A stretch of 20,690 nucleotides of DNA from Bacteroidota bacterium (GCA_004322375.1 SCUC01000389.1:1-20690), one strand, 5' to 3'; shown: positions 13,191 through 20,603, counted from the stretch's first letter. The notes: a model not told the origin generated them from the letters alone. Numbers and translations are program-made.

Positions 13191-14494
13191 TAGTTTATCG
13201 CTTTCACAAATGAGCATTGAACAAAAATTTCTGTTACTGTTCCTGCAATGGCACGGATAACGCCTTGTATCTTGAAGTTTTCTCGGATCGTTGTATTCTG
13301 AACAGTCCCTGCAGAGGCTACACTTGTTGTGGTTGCATAATTCGCGGTCAATAAATCAACCCGTGTTCCCGCGCTATCGCGTACAACGTTTATGCTTGCC
13401 GATGTACCCCCCGTTCTTACTGCAACAATAGAGCGTAGCGTGTAGCCATTAAGTGTAGGAATCCAAAACGTAAGACTATCGGCAGCAGTTACCGCGCTAA
13501 TATTAGTCCAAGAACAAGCCTTATCAATCAATGAATCATTTATGGCTTCGCTTACAAAGTTCGTTCCGTTTGACCGCAAGAAGTTATTATCCGTACCCGC
13601 CGTTGACGGATAGGTTGCTGTCGTCCATCCCGGAACTGAGCCGCCTTGTTGTAATATCTGCCCACTTGTACCGTTGCCTAACCCGCTCCATGTATTTGTA
13701 GCACTCGCATACATGATGTTTCCCTGCGTTGCTCCATCGGGGTAGGTAGAAGTGGAAGCAAGATAATTTGTACCGTTTCCGCGCAAAATTGTTCCCGTTG
13801 TAGCTGCACCTGCTATTTGAAACCCCGTTGTCGCTGAGATTGGGGATGATGAAGTTAGGACTTCCGAGCTATTTGTTGTTAGCGTTACGTCCGTTCCTGC
13901 TGGACTTGCTTCCCATGCTATTGATTCATTGTTTGCAAGTCGGAAAACACCAGCATCGGCAACATCGGCAGTTGTAGAATTAAATGTTGACGCAAAAAAA
14001 TCTGTCCCATACGTTTGACCTGTTGAGTTTATGTAGAAAACAGGATTAGCCGAAAAGTCCATCACATAAATTATATCTGCGTTTCCAGCATCGTTTTTTC
14101 TTACTGTCAGTGGAATAACATTTGTTCCAGAAAATAATTTTGTTTGTCCTGTTAATTGATTTAATCCGCCTGTAAATATTGTTGTATCGGTAAATTGTAA
14201 ATAATCTGAAAACGTCCATCTTCCCGTAATGGTATGATTCAGATGTCGCATTGCTGCAAGTCCGAGATATTTGTCGAACCTGAGCGCAACCGAATTTAAT
14301 CCAACATTCGTGGTTGAAGTATCAGTTTTGCTGCCTGCTGTCAATACCTGCCCCGTGTTGTAAAGCGGCGCGCTGAAATTCGTTGTGCGCGTTTGCGATT
14401 CGCAGATCTCAATTGAGAGAATCAGAAATCCAAACATGAGAAGAAATAGAATGAACCACTTTACGATTTGCTTTTGTGTTTTGAAATCGAACAT
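13190..14494 (-). CDS. Tail-fibre-like protein with N-terminal hydrophobic export segment
   Basis: This 434-aa protein starts at ATG 14494 with AAGGAT about 8 nt upstream. After a basic start, residues 13-30 are a strong hydrophobic segment ('WFILFLLMFGFLILSIEI'), either a signal peptide with cleavage near 'CES-QT' or a membrane anchor. The rest is Thr/Asn/Ser/Gly-rich beta sequence typical of phage tail fibres. Residues 233-314 hold two imperfect repeats of the form G-x-x-L-(R/Q)-x-(N/G)-G-(T/S)-x ... (T/S)-x-Y-P (for example 'GTILRGNGTNYLAS' and 'NNFLRSNGTNFVS'). The C-terminal 120 residues form a separate beta domain ('LRSIVAVRTGGTSASINVVR'), a candidate receptor-binding or trimerisation unit. 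Known tail fibres lack signal peptides, so this one is odd. Confidence 0.7.
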   Translation of the reverse strand: MFDFKTQKQIVKWFILFLLMFGFLILSIEICESQTRTTNFSAPLYNTGQVLTAGSKTDTSTTNVGLNSVALRFDKYLGLAAMRHLNHTITGRWTFSDYLQFTDTTIFTGGLNQLTGQTKLFSGTNVIPLTVRKNDAGNADIIYVMDFSANPVFYINSTGQTYGTDFFASTFNSTTADVADAGVFRLANNESIAWEASPAGTDVTLTTNSSEVLTSSSPISATTGFQIAGAATTGTILRGNGTNYLASTSTYPDGATQGNIMYASATNTWSGLGNGTSGQILQQGGSVPGWTTATYPSTAGTDNNFLRSNGTNFVSEAINDSLIDKACSWTNISAVTAADSLTFWIPTLNGYTLRSIVAVRTGGTSASINVVRDSAGTRVDLLTANYATTTSVASAGTVQNTTIRENFKIQGVIRAIAGTVTEIFVQCSFVKAIN

Positions 14495-14518
14495 AAAAAT
14501 TATCCTTATATAGTTTAT

Positions 14519-14534
14519 TCCCGCCGTTGCGGGA
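14519..14534. repeat. Short hairpin, part of a REP-like sequence
   Basis: TCCCGC (14519-14524) and GCGGGA (14529-14534) form a 6-bp stem with a 4-nt loop. The adjoining GTTGAGCGAAGCGAAA (minus, about 14550-14535) shares TGAGCGRAG with the hairpin sequence at 8605-8633. It fills the only gap of more than 40 bp between tape measure and fibre genes. There is no T tract, so it is not a convincing terminator. Confidence 0.4.
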
Positions 14535-14545
14535 TTTCGCTTCGC

Positions 14546-14869
14546 TCAACCTAATACTACTGTAACATCATCAAGCTCATCCACGTCAAGAGTGAATTGA
14601 TGCGTAACGTTCAATCTTGTTTTCCAAGATTGAATCCCATCGCTCTCAAGAGAGACGCGGCTGGACAAAAATTGTCCAATCTCGTACTCGATGCTGTGCT
14701 GAATAGAGGGGAACGATGCCAAGTTTATCAAATGCGTTACGTCCGTCCATGTGCCTGAATCAAGAGCATCGGAATAACTTGAGACTTCTTTCACTTTCAC
14801 GGTGAATTGAATTCGCTTGCTTCCACCAAGGGCTATTGAATTAAACAGGGCTGAGGCTGTCACTCTCAT
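14546..14869 (-). CDS. Small tail protein, 107 aa
   Basis: This 107-aa protein follows the tape measure with a 4-nt ATGA overlap, the usual position of a distal-tail or tail-tip component. It is beta-rich: 'KRIQFTVKVKEVSSYS', 'WTDVTHLINLASFPSIQHSIEYEIGQF', 'LNVTHQFTLDVDELDDVTVVLG'. The 'I-Q-H-S-I-E-Y-E-I-G-Q-F' region resembles the start of a tail-hub or Dit-like domain, but it is much shorter than such proteins. It could be the N-terminal part of a split tail protein, with the remaining domains now carried by the later large protein at 10365-12527. No family named. Confidence 0.6.
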   Translation of the reverse strand: MRVTASALFNSIALGGSKRIQFTVKVKEVSSYSDALDSGTWTDVTHLINLASFPSIQHSIEYEIGQFLSSRVSLESDGIQSWKTRLNVTHQFTLDVDELDDVTVVLG

Positions 14870-16890
14870 TGGAGCGTTACCTTGGCGCGATTGTTCTTGA
14901 AGTATTGATTCACATCGGTAATACCCATCTGCCTCATTCCGTCCTGAACAATTTTCTTGAACGCTTCCGGCGTGGAGACGGGACCATTCATATTGATGAC
15001 GAGCATGAATGAACCGGAGGCGGCGGCTTGCTGGGCTTCTGTTTTCACTTCAAATGTTTCGCCGCCGCGAACACGGAGCGGGAATTCCTTCGATGGAGGC
15101 GCATCGAAGTACACCGGACCACCTGTGCCTTGATGGAATTCCGGCTCTGGCTGCGAAGCAATCAAACCGGTTTGAATAGCGCCAAGCGAACCGACAATTA
15201 TTGAGAGCGGAATATTGGGCAGAGCCTCGACTACTGCGCTTGCCGTGTCAACAATGCTTTGAACGATTGCGCTTGCCTTGTGCGCTCTGAACGCTTTTTT
15301 CTCCGCTTCAAGTTTTTGCTGATTGAATTTTTCTTCCATGGCAGCTTGCTCACTCGCGTATTTCTTCTCGACTGCGGCTCGCTGGTCTCTCAATACCGCG
15401 CGCTGTTCTTCAGTAAGATTCTCGTTTTGTAGTGCCTGGTCAATACGCTCAAGCTCTGCCTCTCGCTTTTGATTGCTCGCTTTCAGATACGCGTTCCTTG
15501 CGCGGTTCACTGCGTTGATTTCACGCGTTGCCGCGTTATCGGCTGCCATGCCAATGAGATAGAAGCCTTTCTGAACCTGATTCAAATACGGCAATACTTT
15601 TGTTTTGTAATCGGATTGAAATTTTTCAATCGCTTCCTCCTGAGCAATTGCCGGCATCGTTACCGGCTTGAGTGAAGGCAACAAGAGTAGGGCTGTTCCT
15701 ACTTTTTCGATTTTCGCGGGCAACACATCAACAATTTTGTCAAGGGCTGCAAGCGCAGGAGGACTCATAATGTTCTTCAATCGCTGTTCCGCATCGGCTA
15801 ATTTATTCTGAGCAACTATCAGCTTTTCAGTTTTATCAAACCAATCCTTGCTACCGATAACAGCATCATTCACTGCTTTGTTTGCTTTCTCAACTTGCTC
15901 GCGCAAACCAGCCAATGAGTTAGAGGACGCAGATATATCCCCAATCTTTTTTCCCAAACCGTCAAGCCCCTTACTTGCTTTCTTCGAGGCTTCCGTGATG
16001 TCGTTTATTCGTCTGTCAAGTTCAGCATCAGCCATTTTCTTAGCATACTCAGCAAGTGCCTTTATATTCACACCGATAACAGCATCAATCACGGGAGCGA
16101 TGAACGAAACAATCGAGAACATAGTCTTAGCACTCGCGGCAACCATGACAGCGATGCCTTTCAGAGCCATGTCGAAGCCTTGAATCAAGACTTTCAACAC
16201 CGGAAGGACAGCAGGGGCAACCGATTTGAGAAGGTCTCCGATTTTCTCTTGCAAGTTTCCAAGTTCCACCTGAAGCTGTTTTATTTTCCCGGCAGTTGTC
16301 GTGGCTTCGTTCTCAGCGAACCCGCCGAATTTCTTTGCCACTTCGGAAATGATAACAGAAACTGCCTCTGATTTAGAATGAACATCCTTCAACGAAATTC
16401 CGTACCGTCCTAACGCGTCCTGCCCCTCTATTGATTTAGCGACAAGCTGAGCCGCGCTCTCAGCATCCATATTAAGCCCCGATGCAAGGTCTAGGACTGT
16501 CTTGGTAAGCGGCTGAACCGCTCTACCGGATAAATTAGTCATTGCCGTCAACATCGTCTGCACATCGGTAATCACATCATCATCGTAAATAGTTACCTTC
16601 TGTAAGACTTCAGAATATCGAAGCATTTCATCACGAGTTGCATTGCCCGATATTCCTGCATTCCGTAATGCCTGCTGTAACCGCGCCTGTGAACGCTCCG
16701 CTTCATTCGATGCTTGAATAAAGTTCTTCACGGCATAGACAGAGAATGCGCTTGCAATCAGTCCTTGAAATGGCGCAAGTGTGGATTTTATCCTTCCAAG
16801 TCCACCTTCAACATTACCTTTGAATTCATTCCATTTCTTTGTTGCCTCGTCCCGCATTTTAAGGATGAATTCTAACTCTTTATTGGTCAT
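14866..16890 (-). CDS. Tail tape measure protein
   Basis: This 674-aa protein is the longest helical protein in the tail block and lies directly after the G/G-T chaperone genes, the standard place. The N-terminus ('ELEFILKMRDEATKKWNEFKG') and the segment 'LDLASGLNMDAESAAQLVAKSIEGQ' are typical of tape measure proteins. A hydrophobic stretch (about residues 225-275) and another (about 541-580) fit the membrane-inserting parts used during DNA injection. A long coiled coil spans about 475-540 ('REAELERIDQALQNENLTEE' onwards). The C-terminal 60 residues contain 'FMLVINMNGPVSTPEAFKKI', common at tape measure ends. It scaffolds tail tube assembly and fixes tail length. It is coupled by 4-nt overlaps to both neighbours. 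Confidence 0.9.
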   Translation of the reverse strand: MTNKELEFILKMRDEATKKWNEFKGNVEGGLGRIKSTLAPFQGLIASAFSVYAVKNFIQASNEAERSQARLQQALRNAGISGNATRDEMLRYSEVLQKVTIYDDDVITDVQTMLTAMTNLSGRAVQPLTKTVLDLASGLNMDAESAAQLVAKSIEGQDALGRYGISLKDVHSKSEAVSVIISEVAKKFGGFAENEATTTAGKIKQLQVELGNLQEKIGDLLKSVAPAVLPVLKVLIQGFDMALKGIAVMVAASAKTMFSIVSFIAPVIDAVIGVNIKALAEYAKKMADAELDRRINDITEASKKASKGLDGLGKKIGDISASSNSLAGLREQVEKANKAVNDAVIGSKDWFDKTEKLIVAQNKLADAEQRLKNIMSPPALAALDKIVDVLPAKIEKVGTALLLLPSLKPVTMPAIAQEEAIEKFQSDYKTKVLPYLNQVQKGFYLIGMAADNAATREINAVNRARNAYLKASNQKREAELERIDQALQNENLTEEQRAVLRDQRAAVEKKYASEQAAMEEKFNQQKLEAEKKAFRAHKASAIVQSIVDTASAVVEALPNIPLSIIVGSLGAIQTGLIASQPEPEFHQGTGGPVYFDAPPSKEFPLRVRGGETFEVKTEAQQAAASGSFMLVINMNGPVSTPEAFKKIVQDGMRQMGITDVNQYFKNNRAKVTLQ

Positions 16891-17150
16891 GGTTTCTGGT
16901 AATCGGATTTGATTGTATGGTATAAACGGAGAGCCTTCACAATGAAGTGAGGCAATCTCTTGTAATCGGTTAATGTCAAAGTAACAAGCCCGGAATCAAG
17001 GTCATACAGAACATGCAATAATTGTTCATATTCTGCGTATGCGCTAAGAAGCTGTTCTTTTGTTATCAGTTCGCGTGTTTCGGGGTCTTCGAGAATCTTC
17101 TTGCCCTGCACGAGCCTAGGATTAAACCATACATGCAGGGCAAGCGTTAG
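16887..17150 (-). CDS. Tail assembly chaperone T domain, made as G-T fusion by -1 frameshift
   Basis: The frame is open from the slip site at 17150 to the stop at 16887, adding 87 residues to the upstream G-like protein to make a fusion of about 227 aa. Alone, the frame could only start at GTG 17111 (74 aa), with no convincing ribosome binding site. The sequence is helical ('RELITKEQLLSAYAEYEQLL', 'DYKRLPHFIVKALRLYHTI'), as expected for the T part, which in lambda binds the tape measure and recruits tube protein. It ends with a 4-nt overlap into the tape measure gene. The family match rests on position and the frameshift, not on a recognised domain. Confidence 0.8.
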   Translation of the reverse strand, partial: LTLALHVWFNPRLVQGKKILEDPETRELITKEQLLSAYAEYEQLLHVLYDLDSGLVTLTLTDYKRLPHFIVKALRLYHTIKSDYQKP

Positions 17151-17156
17151 TTTTTT
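17100..17156 (-). promoter_or_regulatory. Programmed -1 ribosomal frameshift site
   Basis: The zero frame reads GAA AAA AAC TAA, so A-AAA-AAC (17156-17150) is a perfect X-XXY-YYZ slippery heptamer directly before the G stop codon. After a 5-nt spacer (TAACG) comes a stem: CTTGCCCTGCA (17144-17134) pairs fully with TGCAGGGCAAG (17110-17100). A U-G and a G-C pair extend it to 13 bp around a loop of about 19 nt. Slippage leads into an open frame continuous with the T domain. The arrangement matches the known lambda G/G-T signal type. Confidence 0.9.
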
Positions 17157-17569
17157 TCTTCGGCTTTCGTGAACTCGCTTGCTTTCAGAATTTCTGCTGC
17201 AAGTTCTGAAATAACTTCCTTGCTCAAACGTTTCATAGAATCATCGTGAACCGATGCGCGTGTACCAACTTTTGGCACGTAAAGTGTTTGGCTTTTGAAT
17301 TGCACATCATTACCTTTTTTGTCTTTCAAATTCTCCCATCCTCTCAAACCGAACTTCACAATCTGAACATTTTTGCCGTGAAGATTGACGGAAATGTCGG
17401 GCGCGGCGGAACCACTTCCATTGCTCACTGCAAATTGAGTTTGCGAATCTTCGATGGCGGATAAAAGAACACCGTCAATAATGCCAAGTATGAATAATGT
17501 TTTCGGTTCGCTCGTATCGCACACAAGTGAGTAGGGTCTGGTTTCGTCAACGTCTAAAGCGTATATCAT
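17147..17569 (-). CDS. Tail assembly chaperone G-like protein
   Basis: This 140-aa protein lies between the tail tube gene and the tape measure, where G-type chaperones are encoded. 'MIYALDVDETRPYSLVCDTSEPKTLFILGIIDG' and 'IVKFGLRGWENLKDKKGN' are typical of siphovirus G-like proteins, which often contain a conserved G-W-x-N-x-x-D segment. It should coat the tape measure before tube polymerisation and is needed in excess over its frameshifted longer form. The last sense codons are the slippery A-AAA-AAC and the TAA follows at once. The start is ATG 17569 with no clear Shine-Dalgarno. A strong hairpin lies just upstream (17605-17635), between this gene and the tail tube gene. Confidence 0.8.
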   Translation of the reverse strand: MIYALDVDETRPYSLVCDTSEPKTLFILGIIDGVLLSAIEDSQTQFAVSNGSGSAAPDISVNLHGKNVQIVKFGLRGWENLKDKKGNDVQFKSQTLYVPKVGTRASVHDDSMKRLSKEVISELAAEILKASEFTKAEEKN

Positions 17570-17604
17570 AAATTGTAATTAGTAATATTAGTAATGAATA
17601 ATTA

Positions 17605-17635
17605 AGAGAAGGGGATTGTCAGTTTCCCCTTCTCT
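17605..17635 (-). terminator. Hairpin after the tail tube gene, partial terminator
   Basis: AGAGAAGGGGA (17605-17615) and TCCCCTTCTCT (17625-17635) form a perfect 11-bp stem with a 9-nt loop, about 30 nt after the tail tube stop. On the minus strand it is followed by TTAATTATTC, a broken U tract. In a single operon it would lower transcription of the genes beyond relative to the tail tube, needed in many copies, or protect the mRNA 3' end. Confidence 0.6.
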
Positions 17636-17665
17636 ACCATTTTGCTGAGGTCAACAAAATGGCGC

Positions 17666-18622
17666 TTACGTCTGAGTAATCGTCAGCCAATCGTCGCCGC
17701 TTGATTGATTGAATTTGAGCGGGACTTGAAATGTGAGAATCCCGTCCCGGTCGCCGGGGTCAGCTTCAACATACTGAGACTTGGGAAGCGTTAATGTCGT
17801 GATGTTTCCCGCAGTTGCACCGATTGCAAGCGACATTGCACCTTCTGTTCCGGCAATCATGCGCGCAACGAAGTCATGCGTTGAGAGCGTTTCCATTTCC
17901 GGGTCAATCGAACCGACAGGATTACGTCCTGTCAGCATGAATCCAAGAATGCTGCCGGCGCTGTTGATTGATGGACGTTCTGCAATTACATTTGCACAAT
18001 CAATTTCAAACTTTGAAATAATCGCAGCAAAACTATGTACTGTGAATGTTGCCGATTGTAATACAGGCGGGAGTGCTGCGATAGGGGTTTGCGTTCCCGG
18101 ACTTGCATCTGCGGGGGCTGCATACAATCCCCGAAACGTAAATTCGTAATAACAAATTTTACCACCCTCGCCGCTTAACTTCATGTTTCCGACACAGCCT
18201 GCTATTACTAATTTGATGCTGTCGTAGAATGTATGAATCGTGCATGACTTCCCGGGTCCGTAGAAGTTTGCCGATGCGGCGACTGAAGTGGGCGCATAAA
18301 TAACATTCGTTGAGGCAGTCGGCGTTTCCGTGAACCCACAGGCTTGTAATGCCGCGCCTAACGGCGCATAAGGCGTTCCTGCCGTACCGCTTGCTTTCAC
18401 TTCTGTTTTGAACGTTATCTCTATCCAGCGTTTACCGATTACATGGGCAAGCTGGTCAAGCGTTGCACGCTTCGCATTGCGCATATTTTTATCGGCGGAG
18501 ATTTTTACTTTTATATCTTCCGCAAGAAGAAAATTTGTTGCTGTCGCGCTCGCATCAACGGCAGTGCCTTGTGTGGTTTCCGTAGCGATTGCGAGGACGG
18601 TTTTCTCTTTAAGTTTAGGCAT
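17666..18622 (-). CDS. Major tail tube protein
   Basis: This 318-aa protein begins 'MPKLKEKTVLAIATETTQGTA', the N-terminal style of siphoviral tube proteins ('xxLAxxxExxxGTxx'). It continues with beta strands: 'RWIEITFKTEVKASGTAGTP', 'PLGAALQACGF', and 'CYYEFTFRGLYAAPAD', the last matching the common 'x-E-F-x-x-x-G-L-Y' motif of tail tube subunits. The C-terminal part ('ILTFQVPLKFNQSSGDDW') is a further beta domain. Ribosome binding site AAAGGAAAG lies about 8 nt before the ATG. Its downstream hairpin and upstream position in the operon fit high expression. Hexamers stack around the tape measure to make the tail. Confidence 0.85.
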   Translation of the reverse strand: MPKLKEKTVLAIATETTQGTAVDASATATNFLLAEDIKVKISADKNMRNAKRATLDQLAHVIGKRWIEITFKTEVKASGTAGTPYAPLGAALQACGFTETPTASTNVIYAPTSVAASANFYGPGKSCTIHTFYDSIKLVIAGCVGNMKLSGEGGKICYYEFTFRGLYAAPADASPGTQTPIAALPPVLQSATFTVHSFAAIISKFEIDCANVIAERPSINSAGSILGFMLTGRNPVGSIDPEMETLSTHDFVARMIAGTEGAMSLAIGATAGNITTLTLPKSQYVEADPGDRDGILTFQVPLKFNQSSGDDWLTITQT

Positions 18623-18625
18623 GGC

Positions 18626-18775
18626 TTACTTTCCTTTCTTTTCAGATTGTTCATCAGGCTTTGATTCATCAGCCTTCTGAAATTCATTAGCGCTCGTTAC
18701 GAGCTTACCCGTTTTCGGGTCGCGAACCGTTTGAATAACAAACGGGACGTCTTTTGTTGGGAGAGTATCAGGCAT
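18626..18775 (-). CDS. 49-aa microprotein of the tail block
   Basis: The frame begins at ATG 18775, with AAAGG 7 nt upstream, and stops at TAA 18626, 3 bp before the tail tube ATG, so it fills the space between the tail terminator and tube genes. The peptide starts 'MPDTLPTKDVPFVIQTVRDP' and ends with a charged tail ('ADESKPDEQSEKKGK'). It has no signal peptide or membrane segment. No family is recognised. Good start signals, exact fit between neighbours and gene direction support it as real. Confidence 0.7.
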   Translation of the reverse strand: MPDTLPTKDVPFVIQTVRDPKTGKLVTSANEFQKADESKPDEQSEKKGK

Positions 18776-18789
18776 AGTGTTACCTTTCG

Positions 18790-19242
18790 TTAAGTTGTTA
18801 TTCGCCCCGTTACAATAAACGGGACTTCAAAAATTACAAATGTGTTTGAGTGAACGTACTGCGGTCGCCGTCCTCCCTGCAAGTTCACCGTGAGAAGCGT
18901 TCCTTCATACGTGGACGTTGTGAGACGCTTCTTAATCATTGTTTCAACATCATTGATGGCGTTATTGTAGCTTGTCCGTCCTGCGTTCTTGTTAAGTTCA
19001 AAGCACATTTGAACTAACACCTCAAGCTCGTAGTCAAGAATCGAATTTACCTTGAGAGATACATTCCGAATTGAACCAAGCTGAATCGAATACCCCCCAT
19101 TGAATACTGACGATGCCGGCAACCGGTCTAACTCAACCTGCTCATTCTCTTTGAGCGTGTTGTACGTTAAGGTGGTTAGCGTTGTGCCAAGCAACGTTTT
19201 GAAATTCGTATAAACGGTTTTCCAAACTAAATCTGTCGGCAT
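18790..19242 (-). CDS. Tail terminator (gpU-like) candidate
   Basis: This 150-aa alpha/beta protein is placed between the connector and the tube protein, where the tail terminator is normally encoded. A helix 'LVWKTVYTNFKTLLGT' starts the protein. The pattern 'VELDRLPASSVFNGGYSIQL' plus strands 'LDYELEVLVQMCFELN', a helix with 'NAINDVETMIKKRL' and the final strands 'HSNTFVIFEVPFIVTGRI' fit the small ferredoxin-like fold of gpU-type proteins. The terminator caps the tube hexamer ring and stops growth. The ATG overlaps the upstream stop in TAATG. Confidence 0.65.
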   Translation of the reverse strand: MPTDLVWKTVYTNFKTLLGTTLTTLTYNTLKENEQVELDRLPASSVFNGGYSIQLGSIRNVSLKVNSILDYELEVLVQMCFELNKNAGRTSYNNAINDVETMIKKRLTTSTYEGTLLTVNLQGGRRPQYVHSNTFVIFEVPFIVTGRITT

Positions 19243-19979
19243 TAGCGTACAAGCCTTATCGTTGCCGTTTCTTCCTGCTCAGTCAAATCTGGAACTCCAT
19301 CATCATCAGCATCGTATCCAAATTTTATGCTCTCCAAAGCGGCAGAATACGCATTTTGAGCAAACTGCCTTCGCATATCCCAAATGTCATTGACTTCGAG
19401 CATGAAATCAGTGAAGATGAGAACAAAAGTGCCGTAAGCAATCACATCATCAAATACCGTCTCATACAGACATGCTGTGTATGTTACGCTTCCTGCTGCA
19501 TTCTCTGTCGTAACCAAGCGATACCAGCGAAACATTTCCGTGAACACAACGGAATGTTCGGCTGCTGCCGTCTTATTACTGATTGCCGCGCTTGTTACGT
19601 CTTTCCATTCAGACGAATCACTTGCAGGTTCATCAACGAGATTGCATCCTTGCAGCTTCCATGACCATGTACCGGTTATTGCAGTGATATTCACAACCAA
19701 GCGTAATTGATTGCCGCCTTCAAACGGATCGCCTGTCGTGGTCGCTGTCTCAGTTACTGAGACAAGCCCTGCATTAGCAGCAGTATCGTCCTCACGCTTC
19801 AGGTCAAGCGGGACCATACAGAGACGGGGATTTATTCCGCGATGCTGCAATTCATTTAACAGAATCGAAAACGCTTTGCTTATCTGAGTAGAGTAATCAG
19901 CTTGCGCACTCCATAGCTGATTAGCGATATTCGGATAGTATTTCTTCAGGTCGTTATCTACGAGAAAGTTTTTAAGCAT
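19242..19979 (-). CDS. Head-tail connector/neck candidate with beta insertion
   Basis: This 245-aa protein starts with a helical segment ('DLKKYYPNIANQLWSAQADYSTQISKAFSILLNELQHRG') typical of head-tail adaptor subunits. It carries a beta-rich insertion of roughly residues 60-175, rich in Thr and Ala and containing 'LRLVVNITAITGTWSWKLQG' and 'FRWYRLVTTENAAGSVTYTA', an Ig-like pattern. The end returns to helix ('DIWDMRRQFAQNAYSAALES') followed by 'DADDDGVPDLTE' (from residue 223), an acidic thrombospondin-type-3-like calcium-binding motif. The gene overlaps its upstream neighbour by 8 nt. Best guess is a neck protein joining portal and tail, with an exposed decoration domain. Confidence 0.6.
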   Translation of the reverse strand: MLKNFLVDNDLKKYYPNIANQLWSAQADYSTQISKAFSILLNELQHRGINPRLCMVPLDLKREDDTAANAGLVSVTETATTTGDPFEGGNQLRLVVNITAITGTWSWKLQGCNLVDEPASDSSEWKDVTSAAISNKTAAAEHSVVFTEMFRWYRLVTTENAAGSVTYTACLYETVFDDVIAYGTFVLIFTDFMLEVNDIWDMRRQFAQNAYSAALESIKFGYDADDDGVPDLTEQEETATIRLVR

Positions 19980-20151
19980 TTTTCTCTCTCAAAATATCCT
20001 CAGCCCACTCAACGGCTAATCTTCCATCAAAGGCATTATGAATAAAAATCATATTTCCATCTACGTGCTCAATTTTTGGCTCACATTCACACATAGAACT
20101 ATATTCCTCATGTTCTTTTGAATCATGTACCGGAACAACCGCGTAATTCAT
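19972..20151 (-). CDS. Small hypothetical protein, 59 aa
   Basis: The preferred start is the ATG at 20151, overlapping the previous stop by 4 nt (ATGA) with AAGG upstream; a GTG at 20175 would need a long overlap. The protein is acidic ('HDSKEHEEYSSMCECEPKIE') with a C-terminal helix 'LAVEWAEDILREKNA'. No family is recognised. Adjacent overlaps on both sides show it belongs to the virion operon. Confidence 0.65.
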   Translation of the reverse strand: MNYAVVPVHDSKEHEEYSSMCECEPKIEHVDGNMIFIHNAFDGRLAVEWAEDILREKNA

Positions 20152-20603
20152 CCCACTGCCTTCACAAGTGTACACTTACAATACTCGTTGCAATTCGTTT
20201 CGCCATGTGTTTCTTGAGAACCCGGAATTGGGAACTCATTGATTCCAAGTTCACCCCGTGAAGCCTGATAGAGGCAACTATCACAGTGTTCGGCAGATGG
20301 GTCAAGCTGCCAGACATATTTCGTTCTCGTATCGGCAAAGTTATTTGAAGCATGTTGAAACAACTTGAATCCGGTTCCATCAACACGTTTCTCAATAGCT
20401 CCTGCGAGGTCTTTGAAAATACCCCTGCCGTTATTCTGACTTTCTACAAGCTCACTCAAAATAGTAGCATCAGACTTACCGCTTAGACGTTGCTCAATCA
20501 GATACAGACGAAGCTCATTCTCAAATTCCTGAAAGGTGTTGTTTATCCTGGCAACGTATAGCTGGAATAAACCCTTCTCTATTTTCGTTCCAAGAAGCTG
20601 CAT
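20148..20603 (-). CDS. Minor head protein, C-terminal zinc-type domain (gpF-like)
   Basis: This 151-aa protein ends with a cysteine-rich module characteristic of phage head morphogenesis proteins (Mu F/SPP1 gp7 type): 'EHCDSCLYQASRG' (Cys107, Cys110), 'PIPGSQETHGETNCNEYCKCTLV' split over residues 124-146. The family pattern W-x-x-D-x-x-x-E-H-C-x-x-C followed by P-G and C-x-x-x-C-x-C is fully present. The usual long helical N-terminal domain is mostly absent; a helix of about 90 residues ('RINNTFQEFENELRLYLIEQ') replaces it, so the gene is shorter than the typical 250-400 aa. Such proteins help procapsid assembly and associate with the portal. Start ATG 20603 overlaps the upstream stop (TAATG). 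Confidence 0.75.
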   Translation of the reverse strand: MQLLGTKIEKGLFQLYVARINNTFQEFENELRLYLIEQRLSGKSDATILSELVESQNNGRGIFKDLAGAIEKRVDGTGFKLFQHASNNFADTRTKYVWQLDPSAEHCDSCLYQASRGELGINEFPIPGSQETHGETNCNEYCKCTLVKAVG

